Position numbers and translations under genes: made by a program
Part shown: positions 23,498-32,559 of the stretch, piece by piece
Numbering within the stretch: position 1 is the stretch's first letter
Layout: the number at the start of each line of letters is the position of its first letter
The notes under the pieces: generated by a model
What the model was told of the DNA's origin: nothing
Database searches by the model: none
Seen by the model: only the letters and a program-made list of their open reading frames with translations
Assembly (NCBI GenBank): GCA_958296065.1
Contig: CATQHX010000060.1
Location: forward strand, 1 to 35,232
DNA length: 35,232 nucleotides
Direction of reading: 5' to 3'
Origin: Vicinamibacterales bacterium
Lineage (GTDB): Bacteria; Acidobacteriota; Vicinamibacteria; Vicinamibacterales; UBA8438

Positions 23498-23801
23498 CTA
23501 CCGTCCGTTGAGTGCCAATAGCTCACGCAGGGCATCGTCATCAGCGATGTCGGCGGGCCGGCCGTAGGCCGACGCTGCGGCGGCATCGAGCGCCGCGTGC
23601 GCGTCGGCGAGCCACTGCGGCCGAGCGTTGTAGAGGTTCGTCAACGTCCGTCTCGTGAGCGCCTTCGCCGCGTCCTCGTCGCTGAGAACCGACCGCTCGG
23701 ATAGCCCGGCACCGGTCGTCCACCCACTCGACCCAATCCGGCGGGTTGAGCCACCGGTCGCGCAGCTCGACGAGCCGTTGAGCTTCCAGGGCTTCTGCCA
23801 T
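23498..23801 (-). pseudogene. C-terminal remnant of a DNA methyltransferase
   Basis: The first frame reads EALEAQRLVELRDRWLNPPD and WVEWVDD. After two single-base deletions it continues PVPGYP, ERSVLSDEDAAKALTRRTLT, NLYNARPQWLADAHAALDAA and DIADDDALRELLALNGR. The LRDRWLNPP and TLTNLYNxRPxWLxxAHxxLD motifs occur at the end of large type IIG/III-like SAM-dependent adenine methyltransferases. The catalytic domain is absent. It lies 43 bp downstream of McrC, so it may be part of a former restriction-modification island. Confidence 0.65.
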
Positions 23802-23843
23802 TTACTGCGCCGCGGGCGGGCCGCTGTGCCGTCGTTCCTCGGG

Positions 23844-24938
23844 TCATGCTACAGCCTGCTGCGCGTTCGGTCCCTTGTGCCCCGAAAGGGCCTCTGCGAG
23901 ACGGTCCAGGCCTTCGCGGACGGCCGGCCACGGCTTCGTGAGGTCTACTGACGACACCCGTAGCGGGTGTCCATGCACGCGGTAGCGGTAGTCGAACGTC
24001 GTCCCCGCGGTCGCGTAGAGCAGCACGCCGAGAGCCGGCGGCTCAGCCGCGCACGACCGAGCGTGGTTCGTCAGGTACCCGAACAACTGATACAGGTGGT
24101 CGCTGCGTAGAGAGACCGAGCTGGCCTCGCCCCCGCCCGCGAACGGTTCCGACACACACTTGGTCTCCACGATGGCGCTCCGCCCGTCGGCGGCGCCCGG
24201 TACGTAGATGTCGGTTTCCATGAGCGGGAGACGCAGCACGGCGTCCCCCTCGGGCGCCGCGTCCCACTTGATGCTCTTGTGCCCGCGAACGCCGAGCCGC
24301 GGATGCTCGGTGCGGAGGAAGCCGCGTACGAAGTCCTCGAAGAGCCGGCCCATCTCCTGCTCGTCGGTCGTGAAGTCGCGGAATCGCACCGCTCCGGCGT
24401 GAGCCTCCGGAAACAAGTGGCGGGCGATCATCCGACACAGGTCGAGCAGGAAGCCGTAGTCGGCGTTGTTCCGGTGGATCTGCACACGGCGGAACACATC
24501 CTCGCGCAGGTCCACCTCGCCGACATCGGCGACCCGCTGCACGAGCCGTGTCAACTTCCCCTTCAGGTTCGTGTTCAGCTCTTCGACCGCGGCAAGCCGC
24601 AGCATGGTCGTCTTGACGATCCGGTTGTGGAGCACGTCGCGGCTCAGCTCCTCGAAGCGGACACGCACTTGGCCCCGCAGGCGCAACGCACGCCGAACGG
24701 TCGACGGCAGATCCAGCTTGCCGCGCGGCCTGCGGGTGTCCTCCGCCCGTTCCCGGTAGCCTCGATCCAGGCCACGTCGCAACACCTGAGAGAAGCTGTC
24801 GTGAAGGAGTCGGGCCAACAGGTTCTGCGGCAAGTCGAACGCGGATGGACGCACGTCGTCCGGTACCGCCTCCAGTCGGTCCAGCCGTTCCCATGCGTAA
24901 CAGAGAACGTAGTACAGGTTCTCGGCGGGAATCTTCAT
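23844..24938 (-). CDS. mcrC: McrC-like subunit of a 5-methylcytosine restriction system
   Basis: The protein has 364 residues, close to the family's usual length. It starts KIPAENLYYVLCYAWERLD, a typical McrC opening. The middle contains LSRDVLHNRIVKTTMLRLA. The C-terminal PD-(D/E)xK nuclease is visible as KSIKWDAAPEGDAVLRLPLM, then METDIYV and AIVETKCV (acidic residue followed by E-x-K). McrC supplies the nuclease that cuts modified DNA when driven by the GTPase McrB. Its gene follows mcrB by 9 bp on the same strand. The reading frame looks intact, but its McrB partner here lacks the GTPase core, so the pair is probably inactive unless another McrB is present elsewhere. Confidence 0.9.
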   Translation of the reverse strand: MKIPAENLYYVLCYAWERLDRLEAVPDDVRPSAFDLPQNLLARLLHDSFSQVLRRGLDRGYRERAEDTRRPRGKLDLPSTVRRALRLRGQVRVRFEELSRDVLHNRIVKTTMLRLAAVEELNTNLKGKLTRLVQRVADVGEVDLREDVFRRVQIHRNNADYGFLLDLCRMIARHLFPEAHAGAVRFRDFTTDEQEMGRLFEDFVRGFLRTEHPRLGVRGHKSIKWDAAPEGDAVLRLPLMETDIYVPGAADGRSAIVETKCVSEPFAGGGEASSVSLRSDHLYQLFGYLTNHARSCAAEPPALGVLLYATAGTTFDYRYRVHGHPLRVSSVDLTKPWPAVREGLDRLAEALSGHKGPNAQQAVA

Positions 24939-24947
24939 GACGCGGCG

Positions 24948-26043
24948 TCAGTCGGCGGCACGTAGAGCGGCGAGCGCGTTCCTTGCACGTTCCGCGTCGT
25001 CGAACCAGTACTCACGGAGCAGCGGTTCGATCTCGTAGCGGACCACATCCGTGTACCAGCCGTTCCAGGCGGCGGCGTCGGCCAAGCCCTTCGGCGGCCG
25101 GCAGAAGTAGCTGTGACCGATCTGGAATCCCTCGCCCAACTGCGGGTGTTCTCGGATCTGCCGGTTCAATGCCTCAAGGCGCGTCCTGATCCGACGACGC
25201 ATCGGCTCCGGCACGTCGCCATCGGCGAGGTGGCGGTCGAACCCCTGGCTACCGAAGGCCGGCTCGAAGGTCGAGAAGGCGAAACGCCGTCGCAACGCGT
25301 AGTCCACCAACGCGGTCGAAGTCGGTCCAGCGGTCGTCCTTATAGGCTCGTGTGCTGACCTGGAAGTACCGGGACTCGGCAGTGATCAGTGGAGATCCCG
25401 ACATGTACTGGAAGAACACGAACGCGTTGATCTCGTACGCATGGCACTTGGGGAAGGTCCGCTTGGCCTTGTCCATGGCCGACACGTACTCGGCATGACC
25501 ACAGCGCTTCAGGTCCATGCCACGGCTCGCAGGCAGGCATTCCAGTGCATCGGCAGACACGAAGTAGTCAGGGTTGATCAGGCACAGCGTCTGCGTCAGC
25601 TTCACGATCGCGACAAACTTGATTTCCAGAACCTCCTGAAAAAGCTCCGGATCGATTTGCGGCTCGTCCTCGACTGCCTGCCGGAACAGACGCCACAGCA
25701 GATCGGGCCTGAACTCGCTTCTGTCGTTGAAAACGGCGGGAGTCTGCGGGCTCGGTGTGGGAAACGTGTAAAGATCCACATTGTCGGGATCCGGCGGCGG
25801 CACCAGCCCGAAGCACTTCGCGACACTGGGATAGACCCTCGACCGCTGGTTCTTGGTGTTCTTCTGAGCCAGAGAGTAGAAGAACGAAAACGGATCGATT
25901 CCCGGATCACCGTTCCTGAGCAACTCGGGCTTGCCGACCCAATCGACCCGGCGCGCCTGCGTGATCAATCCGGCTTCGCCTGCACCCAGAACGGCCCGCG
26001 CGAGTTCTCGGAACCAAGGTGCCCAGTCGTGGATTTCCTTCAC
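24948..26043 (-). pseudogene. mcrB: McrB-like GTPase with its AAA+ core deleted
   Basis: The N-terminal specificity part (GTG at 26043, Shine-Dalgarno GAGGAG) runs from KEIHDWAPWFRELARAVLGA through PDLLWRLFRQAVEDEPQIDP to YFQVSTRAYKDDRWTDFDR. At about 25315 it joins, one base out of frame, to LVDYALRRRFAFSTFEPAFG, the sensor-2 and lid end of McrB, and continues to DAERARNALAALRAAD. Walker A, the McrB NTxD signature and Walker B are all missing, a loss of roughly 200 residues or more. Function as a translocating GTPase is impossible. Confidence 0.85.
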
Positions 26044-26788
26044 AATGAACTGCTCCTCGGTGACGTAGGCAAGTTGAGAGGCCGGACAACAAAGCGAGGG
26101 ACTGCCGCTCGATCCGCCCTCCGAGCTCCCGAGGCCAGCGGCAATGCTCGGGTCGCAGACCGACAACCGCCGCGGTGCCGGTCGGGAGCCGTAGCGCAGG
26201 TCAGGAGTTCGGCTTGGTCCCGCGCGGCCCGATCTCGGTTGACGTGCTGGCGCTGGCGGTCGTGCCTGACAATGGATGATGCCGTACGGACGCCGGCGCC
26301 GACAACTCGCCTTCCCCGGCAGGCGCTCCCGACGCTTCGCTGACGGCACGTCCGCAGTCCTAGGCAGCTTGTCGAGTCCCCTGTGAGCGGAACTGGGGTC
26401 AACGATCCGCCGGAACTGGGGCCATGCCTTTCGGCCGAGCAGTGCCATTGCACTTCACCGTGACAGCGTGATCGCCGAAACGGCCTTCCCGCAGGGAAAA
26501 ATATTGGGTGAGCGACGCCAGAACTGGGGTCGCTCACCCCTCTTGCCTCCTCCTCGTGGTGTTGTTAGACCGTTGAATGCGCGGTGGGGTGCACTGGTGC
26601 GAGAACCCCCCAGTGTTTCCGGGCGCTTACGGTGTGTTCACGGTGAACAATCCACGCACTTTCGCCAGGCGGATCGACGGTCGGCGATCGGTTGCAGGAC
26701 CCTGCAATGAACTTGTTTACCTTGCCCAGATACGACTCATGCCGCTACTGTGTGGACATTGCGCAGCAAGGCGTGGTGGCATGGAGGC
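26044..26788. other. Long non-coding stretch, possible IS21-type end
   Basis: GGAACTGGGG occurs at about 26388 and 26413, with a close third copy (AGAACTGGGG) at 26520, in a pattern that recalls the repeated outer sequences of IS21-family ends. No istA or istB coding sequence is present. A stem of 10 perfect base pairs lies at 26506-26539. No gene is supported. Confidence 0.35.
26506..26539. repeat. Perfect 10-bp hairpin GGGTGAGCGA / TCGCTCACCC
   Basis: Arms are 26506-26515 and 26530-26539, with a 14-nt loop containing GAACTGGGG. No T-run follows on either strand, so it is not a classical terminator. It may belong to a transposon end. Confidence 0.6.
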
Positions 26789-27208
26789 ATGAGGAAAGCG
26801 ACGGTGACGGTTCGTCTCTCGGCGGGCCTGGTGGAACGGCTCGACAAGCTTGCTGTCGGGCTCGGCACGTTCGGCCTGAGTCGGCCGCGGGTCATAGAGG
26901 CTCTGGTTCAAGGCTGCCCTACCGGTGCAGATGCTCTGGAGAGGATGCTGCGGCATGCTGCGGGCGTCGACAAGCCGACGCGGCTACCGGTGGATGCGGT
27001 CAAGCTGCAGGCGGAGTACGAACGCGGGCTCGAGGCCGGGCGCGCCGAGTCTGGGCCAGCGCACGCACTGGGGGACCGGGCGTGGCGTCTGCTGGTAACG
27101 GACCACCCCGACTTTGACGCGGCGTTCCACTGCCGTGCGTGGCTGGCTGATCACGATATCGAAGTCATCCACGACGAGGCCGACGGGCAGTTGAAGTTGC
27201 GGGAGTAA
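26789..27208 (+). CDS. Ribbon-helix-helix-type protein with C-terminal helical domain
   Basis: The protein has 139 residues. RKATVTVRLSAGLVERLDKL, then AVGLGTFGLSRPRVIEALVQ, has the strand-helix-helix pattern of an RHH regulator. The rest (AVKLQAEYERGLEAGRAESG, AWRLLVTDHPDFDAAFHCRA, HDIEVIHDEADGQLKLRE) is helical and acidic. The ATG at 26789 is preferred because it begins the RHH strand; GGAGG lies a few bases upstream. It could be a stand-alone antitoxin or a plasmid-type regulator. The last 11 codons are part of the tandem duplication that follows. Confidence 0.6.
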   Translation: MRKATVTVRLSAGLVERLDKLAVGLGTFGLSRPRVIEALVQGCPTGADALERMLRHAAGVDKPTRLPVDAVKLQAEYERGLEAGRAESGPAHALGDRAWRLLVTDHPDFDAAFHCRAWLADHDIEVIHDEADGQLKLRE

Positions 27209-28347
27209 CGCCGCGCGTGGGGGTGTGGCGCGGCGCCAGCGTTCGCGTTATCGGGTCGGCCGTCAGGTCGAGTGCTGCGAGCACGAAATCGCCGCTCCGG
27301 CACTGAGAGGCGCACTTCTCGGTGCCGTGCACCATTAGACGCCAGATTCCGGCCTTTTGTTCCCGGGTGGCCGATCTTTTTCGGAGGGGCGCGTTTGCGG
27401 GGCCGGTACGCTCGGCGCCGGTTGGCAGGCGTCCTGCTTTTCGGTCTGTGCGCGCGGGACGCTCGGCGCGTGTCAGTATCGCGGAACACTCGGTGTGTAC
27501 CGGTGGCGGGTCGTTTTGATGTTGCTGTTGGTGCTGCGACCGTCACGGCGGTGCCGGTGATCGAGACCGGCGCGGACAGGTCGGGGATCAGCCCGCGATT
27601 GATCCCGTGCGCGCTGGTGACGATGCGGCTGCGCGCCGCCTGGCGAAGACCTCGGTCAACCGCACGACCGGGACAGGATGCCCGAGGCGATGCTGTCGGC
27701 CAGCACCTGCCCCGGCCCCACCGAGGGGAGTTGATCGATGTCGCCGACGAGGCCGACGGGCAGTTGAAGTTGCGGGAGTAACGCCGGGCGTGGGGTGTGG
27801 CGCGGCGCCAGCGTTCGCGTTATCGGGTCGGCCGTCAAGGTCGAGTGCTGCGAGCACGAAATCGCCGCTCCGGCACTGAGAGGCGCACTTCTCGGTGCCG
27901 TGCACCATTAGACGCCAGATTCCGGCCTTTTGTTCCCGGGTGGCCGATCTTTTTCGGGGGGGGCGCGTTTGCGGGGCCGGTACGCTCGGCGTTCTCGGGC
28001 AGGATGCGCTGCTCGGCGCGGACTCGGTTCCGGCTGGTCTTCTTCTCGGCGCCGTGCTTCGCGGGCTGCGTAGCGCTCGGTGCGCTGGCGGCTCTCTAAC
28101 TAACGCGTGCAGGGCTGCGTCCGTTGCTGTTGGTGCTGCGACCGCCACGGCGGTGCCGGTGATCGAGACCGGGCGGGGACAGGTCGGGGATCAGCCCGCG
28201 ATTGATCCCGTGCGCGCTGGTGACGATGCGGCTGCGCGCCGCCTGGCGGAAGACCTCGGTCAACCGCACGACCGGGACGATGCCCGAGGCGATGATGGTC
28301 GGCCAGCACCTGCCCCGGCCCCACCGAGGGGAGTTGATCGATGTCGC
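27172..28347. repeat. Tandem duplication (573 and 603 bp) with identical flanks and unlike cores
   Basis: Unit 1 (27172-27744) and unit 2 (27745-28347) both start with the last codons of the RHH gene (GACGAGGCCGACGGGCAG) and end in the RecD2-like gene (GTTGATCGATGTCGCC). Flanks match almost base for base over about 240 bp on the left and 220 bp on the right. Between the left anchor (GGGGCCGGTACGCTCGGCG) and the right anchor (GTTGCTGTTGGTGCTGCGAC) the cores differ in length (about 107 and 134 bp) and sequence, but both are built from CTCGG(T/C)G-type repeats. Confidence 0.88.
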
Positions 28348-29410
28348 CCACGATCAGCAGGGCGGCTGTGTCGGGGACTACGGCGAGCGACGCCCGCATC
28401 AGCATGACGTCGACCATGGGCTCGTCGACGACGAGCAGACCGCATTCGAGCGGATTGTCCGCGTCACGCCTGAAGCCGCCGGTGGCGGGGTCGGACCTCG
28501 AGCAGCCGGTGGATGGTTCGGGCCTGCTGCCCGGTGGCCTTGCTCATTCTTCGGGCGGCGCGGCCGGTCGGCGCGCACAGCACGAGCTCGACGCGCTTGG
28601 CGGCCAGGATGCGCAGGATGGCGTCGACCAGCGTCGTCTTGCCCACGCCCGGTCGTCCCGTGATGACGGTGGCCTTCGAGGTCAGCGCCAACCCCACCGC
28701 CTCGGCCTGGCCCGGCGCCAGCGACAGGCCGGCTCTGCTTCTCGACCCAGGTCAGCGCCCGCTCGACGTCGATGTCCGGCCAGGGCGCTTGCCAGCCACA
28801 AGGTCGACGAGCCGCTCGGCGATCGCCCGCTCGGCCTGGTACAAGCCGCCGAGGAACACGCACGGCGTGTCCGCGACGGTGTCTGCGACGACGGCGTCTT
28901 CGGCCAACTCCAGCTCGAGAGCGGTTCGGACCGCATCGTCGGGCACGTCGAGCAGGCGGGCCGCCAGCGGGCCGAGCTCGTCGGCCGGCAGTCCGCAGTG
29001 GCCGTCGTCCATCGCCTCGGTCAGCGCGTAGCCGATGCCGGCGCGCACCCGGGTCATCGCCGTCCTGGTGATTCCCAGCTTCATCGCGATCGCGTCGGCG
29101 ATCCTGAACCCGATACCGCGAATGTCGCGGGTGAGGCGGCAAGGGTTCTTCGTGATGACCTCGACCGCGTCGCTCCCGCAGGTCTTGAAGACCCGCACCG
29201 CCCGGGCCGTGGCCACGCCATGGCTGTGCAGGAAGACCATGCTCTCGCGAACCGCTTTCCGCTCGGCCCACGCGTCGGTGATGCGCCCGGCGCGAACCTG
29301 GCCGATGCCGGTTGACCTCGCGAAGCCGTTCGGGTTCGGTCTCGATGACGTCGAGCACCTTGTCGCCGAACGCCTGCACCAGCTTGCGGGCGTAGACCTC
29401 AGTCTGTAGA
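28135..29410 (-). pseudogene. RecD2/TraA-type DNA helicase, truncated and multiply frameshifted
   Basis: Frame pieces in order: YARKLVQAFGDKVLDVIETE; GIGQVRAGRITDAWAERKAV; DIRGIGFRIADAIAMKLGIT and GIGYALTEAMDDGHCGLPAD (helix-hairpin-helix region); PWPDIDVERALTWVEKQS; VITGRPGVGKTTLVDAILRI (Walker A); CAPTGRAARRMSKATGQQAR; GLLVVDEPMVDVMLMRASLA (Walker B); VGDIDQLPSVGPGQVLAD; and TEVFRQAARSRIVTSAHGIN. At least five single-base indels separate them. The last third (UvrD-like C-terminal motifs) is missing, cut off at the variable core. RecD2-type enzymes are 5'-3' helicases, common in repair and in conjugative elements. Confidence 0.88.
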
Positions 29411-29639
29411 CCGCTCGGACGCAGCGCTGCGCCGCATGGAGTGCCACTACAACCTCCAGCATGGCGTCGCTGTGGCGACCGGCTTCGTGGTCCAGCAGGC
29501 CTAGCAGGCGCCCGCCCAGATCTCCGACGACGCGGGCCTCCGCGAATTTGCTGGCGCTGATCTGAACCGTGGAATCGTAGATGGCGAAGACGAAGGACCA
29601 GAGAAGGGGGCCTTTCTGCTTGCCATGTCCATGTAGGCA

Positions 29640-30098
29640 TCACACCGGCGGCGCCGGGAGCTTGGCCCGAAGGGAATCGGTCTTGGTCACGGTGACGATC
29701 TTCCGGACGCTCGCCGCTGGGAATGTCATCAACGGCAATCCGTCTTGGTCATGGAACACCAGCAGGTCGTCCTCGGTCGCGACGCGGGCCGCTTTGACGA
29801 GGGTGTGTGGCCCGTCTCGCCGCTTGACCACAAACAGCATCACCCGTCCAGGCCGGCGCGCCTGGACACGGTTGTCCCGGGCGCGCCAGCACTTCCACAG
29901 CCACCGCCTGGAGCCGGGGGGCGCGTGGGTCGCCAACGCCTTGGCGCCGACGGCGCCGTGCCAGTCCCCGCGCGACACATCCCATGCGTAGTCAACGAGG
30001 AACTCCGCTGCCGCGACCGTCTGCTCATGCACGCCCTCCGCGCTGAGGATCGCCCGCGCCGCCGCGACGGCTCGAACCACGCTCGGTCGCTTTCGCAT
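29640..30098 (-). CDS. Hypothetical protein, 152 residues
   Basis: It starts MRKRPSVVRAVAAARAILSA. It contains VAAAEFLVDYAWDVSRGDWH, WRARDNRVQARRPGRVMLFV, and a beta-rich end (DDLLVFHDQDGLPLMTFPAA, then SVRKIVTVTKTD). The composition looks coding and the frame is clean. It lies between the helicase relic and a 108-bp repeat that codes for a Pro-rich segment on the same strand. No family is recognised. An alternative start in the repeat would add a low-complexity N-terminus. Confidence 0.5.
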   Translation of the reverse strand: MRKRPSVVRAVAAARAILSAEGVHEQTVAAAEFLVDYAWDVSRGDWHGAVGAKALATHAPPGSRRWLWKCWRARDNRVQARRPGRVMLFVVKRRDGPHTLVKAARVATEDDLLVFHDQDGLPLMTFPAASVRKIVTVTKTDSLRAKLPAPPV

Positions 30099-30111
30099 TG
30101 CGCGCGGTCAG

Positions 30112-30378
30112 TTTCGCGGGCATCGAAACCTGCCGGTTGACCGTCAGGTTTTCCGGCCGGCTGCGAGGGACGGGCGGCCGGGTCGGCGGGCATCGGCGTC
30201 GCCGCCTGCACGCGGCCAGGGTCTGCGGCATCGGAACTTGCCGGTTGACCGTCAGGTTTCCCGGCCGGCTGCGAGGGACGGCCGGGCGGGTCGGCGGGCA
30301 TCGGCGTCGCCGCCTGCACGCGGCCAGTTTCGCGGGCATCGGAACCTGCCGGTCGACCGTCAGGTTTCCCGGCCGGGG
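30112..30378 (-). repeat. 108-bp tandem repeat, about 2.5 copies
   Basis: Units begin near 30121, 30229 and 30337 with CATCG(A/G)AACCTGCCGGT-type starts. The length is a multiple of three. On the minus strand each unit can encode 36 residues of the form PAGKPDGQPA...RVQAATPMPADP, a Pro/Ala-rich linker. It directly follows the point where the Lon fragment ends. Confidence 0.85.
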
Positions 30379-30790
30379 ACTTCGTCCAACTGCACGTGCA
30401 AGATGACGCCGGTGTCGCGCTGGAAGGCCGGGTCGAGGCCGTAGCGTGCGGCGTTGGCGCGCAGCCACGACAGCGCGGTGCGCGCCGACTGCCGCAATGA
30501 CCTCGCCCTGGCGCCCGATAAGATAAGGACCAGCGCCCCGCAACCGGGCAGGCGGCTGGCCTCGACGTCGAGCACCTCGCCGCCGCCCTCCGCCGTGCGG
30601 CACAGCCCGGCGGCGACGCCCGGCCACCCGTTTACGGCCGGCGGCCTCGACGTTCGGCTCGGCCGGCGCGCCGAGCATCTCGGCCAGGGTCTGCGGCGTG
30701 ACCTCGACCGGGCCTCGTTTCCCTCCGCGCGTCGGCGCACCAGCTTGCCCCACAGCTCGCCGAGCGCTGGCCGCCGCTCCAGGACGGACC
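30360..30790 (-). pseudogene. Fragment of a Lon protease (start of the S16 proteolytic domain)
   Basis: One frame gives GPVEVTPQTLAEMLGAPAEP, matching the Lon linker VTxxNLxxYLGxP. The next frame gives GVAAGLCRTAEGGGEVLDVE, ASRLPGCGALVLILSG, RSLRQSARTALSWLRANAAR, YGLDPAFQ and ILHVQLDEVP. This follows Lon's GLAWTEVGGEIL...MKESAQAALSYVRSRA...LGIDPDF..HVHVPEGAVP. The catalytic Ser-Lys part and the whole ATPase are missing. It stops at the 108-bp repeat. A non-functional relic. Confidence 0.72.
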
Positions 30791-31240
30791 CGCGAGGCCG
30801 CTACGGCGTCCGGCCGCCGTCTCGTGCGGCGGCCAGCGGCTGCCTGCATGCCGAGCTGCCGATTCCATCGGCCGGCGCAGATGGCGGTGACGCCGGTCGA
30901 TGCACAGTGGGCGCCAGGCGAGGATGACGGGACCACGCCACACTCGCCGTCGGTGGCGTTGGCCCAGGATGGACCCGGCCGGCGTCGAGACCGTCTTCGC
31001 GCGCGTCGAGCAGGCGATCGCAGACTCGCTGAACACCGTCAAGGCGATCGAGTGGCGCGACGGACTCAAGGGTGCTCGACCGGCACGATATCCGGGCGGC
31101 GGCGGCGCGGCGGTGGCCGAAGTCGAGCGGTGGATCGGCAGGCAAGCGCGCTCCCCCACGTCCGGAAGGCAGGCCGCCGAAGACGGAAGGGAACCAAACC
31201 TGGGGCGGCGACCCACATTTCCGCAGACCACATGTCTGCC
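30791..31240 (+). other. Region with an unrecognised plus-strand ORF
   Basis: From ATG 30969 one frame reads MDPAGVETVFARVEQAIADS, LNTVKAIEWRDGLKGA and AAVAEVERWIG. It is plausibly coding for about 60 residues before it runs into repeat DNA. I do not recognise the family. The remaining sequence gives no supported gene. Confidence 0.3.
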
Positions 31241-32130
31241 AGTTTCCGGGGCCGGTACACTCGGTGCGTACTGGCAGTTGTCGCGGGCGTTGCACTCGGC
31301 GCGTGCTGGCAGGTTCCTCCGGCCGTTGCACTCGGTGCGTTCCTGCCGACAGGCGTCTCCGTGCGTACGGAACGCTGTCGGCGGTCCGGCGGGACACTCG
31401 GCGAGTTCAGGAAAAGCGTGGTGCTCGATGTGGACTTCGTCCTGATCGGCGTCGTGCCTGGTGGGGTCGCCCCCCGGGCCGCGTTCGCAGCCGACCGTCG
31501 CGCCAAGCGGTTGCTGATCTTTTCCTCTCGGTGCGTCTGCCGATCCGTAGTGGCGCCTGGCAGGCAAAGGCCGAGCCATGCGGCGCGTTCCTGAAGATGA
31601 GCGTCTGTGTGCGTGGCAGGGCGCTCTCGGTGGTCCTGGCGTACCGTCCGAAACGGCGTCGCGCACCGGGTGCGTTCAGGCAAGTGTCCTGCTCGGTGTG
31701 GACTCGGTCCGGATCGGCGTGCTGCTCGGTGCGGTCGCCCGAGTAGCGTACCGCTGGGTGCCCGGGGCGGTTGGTCGATGCATGCGGACGGCGCGTCGGC
31801 CCGGATCTTCCATCGATGCGCGCCGCCGTGTGCGCGCTCACCGGCATGGTCGGCGCTGCGCTGTGTGCGCCGGTTGACGGCGGCCATCCGCTTGCGTGCC
31901 GCCTCGCTCCCGATCGGCGTTCAGCTCGGTGCGGGCAACCTCGTGCGGCCGCGTGCGGAGGAGCTCGTCCTGCTCGGTGCGACCGCGTTGCTGACCGGCG
32001 TGGTGCTCGATGCCGCTGCTCGAGGACGTTACGGACCACAAGTCCTGCTCGGCGCCAAGCCCGCCCGGTGCGTGCCGGTTGCGCGTTGCGCTCGGTGCGT
32101 CTTCCCGTTTGGTGCGCGCCGTCAGTGCAC
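31241..32130. repeat. 0.9-kb degenerate tandem-repeat tract built on CTCGGTGCG (33-36-bp period)
   Basis: It begins with the anchor GTTTCCGGGGCCGGTACACT, nearly the same as the left anchor of the duplicated cores at 27393 and 27967. CACTCGG(T/C)GCGT recurs at 31258, 31293 and 31329 (35-36 bp apart). Units of 33 bp starting CTCG(G/A)TG lie at 31424, 31692 and 31973, each followed exactly 33 bp later by the next CTCGG/CTCGA-like element (31725, 32006). A fourth 33-bp unit lies in the second duplicated core at 28012. In one plus-strand frame the unit reads LGVDSVRIGVL. No long family-like protein is encoded. Confidence 0.65.
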
Positions 32131-32528
32131 GGCTTCGGACGGTTCGAGGACCTCGATGGATGCGGCCAGCCGGTCGATCGTCGCCTGGTCGACGTCCTCG
32201 GCGACTTCCTGGTCGGCGACCGGCGGCAGTCTGCAGAAGCTGTCCGAGGCGCACGAACAGCGCCAGGCAGACGGGTCTGCGCTTCGCCGGCCTGATCCGT
32301 GTCATCGAGCGGGCAGTCGAACTCGCAGCTGCTCTTTCCCTTCCTGGTGGCGCGGCAGGTCCGCACGACGAGCTTCCCGTCGACCCGGCGGCTGATGGCG
32401 TCCATGATCTCGTTCGTGGAGTCGCTCGGTGTCGGTCTTGTCGATTGGGTCTCGTCCAGATCGAGGGACTCCATGGTGGCGTAGCGGTCCAGCATGGCGA
32501 ACAGCGTCCGCTTCGGGGCAGCGGCCAT
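32131..32528 (-). other. Possible hypothetical ORF that runs into the repeat tract
   Basis: From ATG 32528 the frame reads MAAAPKRTLFAMLDRYATME, SLDLDETQSTRPTP, STNEIMDAISRRVDGKLVVR and TCRATRKGKSSCEFDCPLDD. The composition is plausible for about 90 residues. It then continues open through the repeat tract to 31407 with Arg/His-rich sequence that looks like translated repeats. No family is recognised. Confidence 0.35.
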
Positions 32529-32559
32529 CCGGGTTGGGATCTGCGCGCGGGCTCTCGAC

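Noticed and set aside
31241..32130. CRISPR array in the CTCGGTGCG tract
   Set aside because: Repeats are short and degenerate, steps vary, and there is no conserved repeat of 25-37 bp with unique spacers of constant length.
31407..32528. A 373-codon minus-strand protein including the repeat tract
   Set aside because: Beyond the first 90 residues the sequence is Arg/His/Pro-rich translated repeat. Stop-free reading is expected at this GC content.
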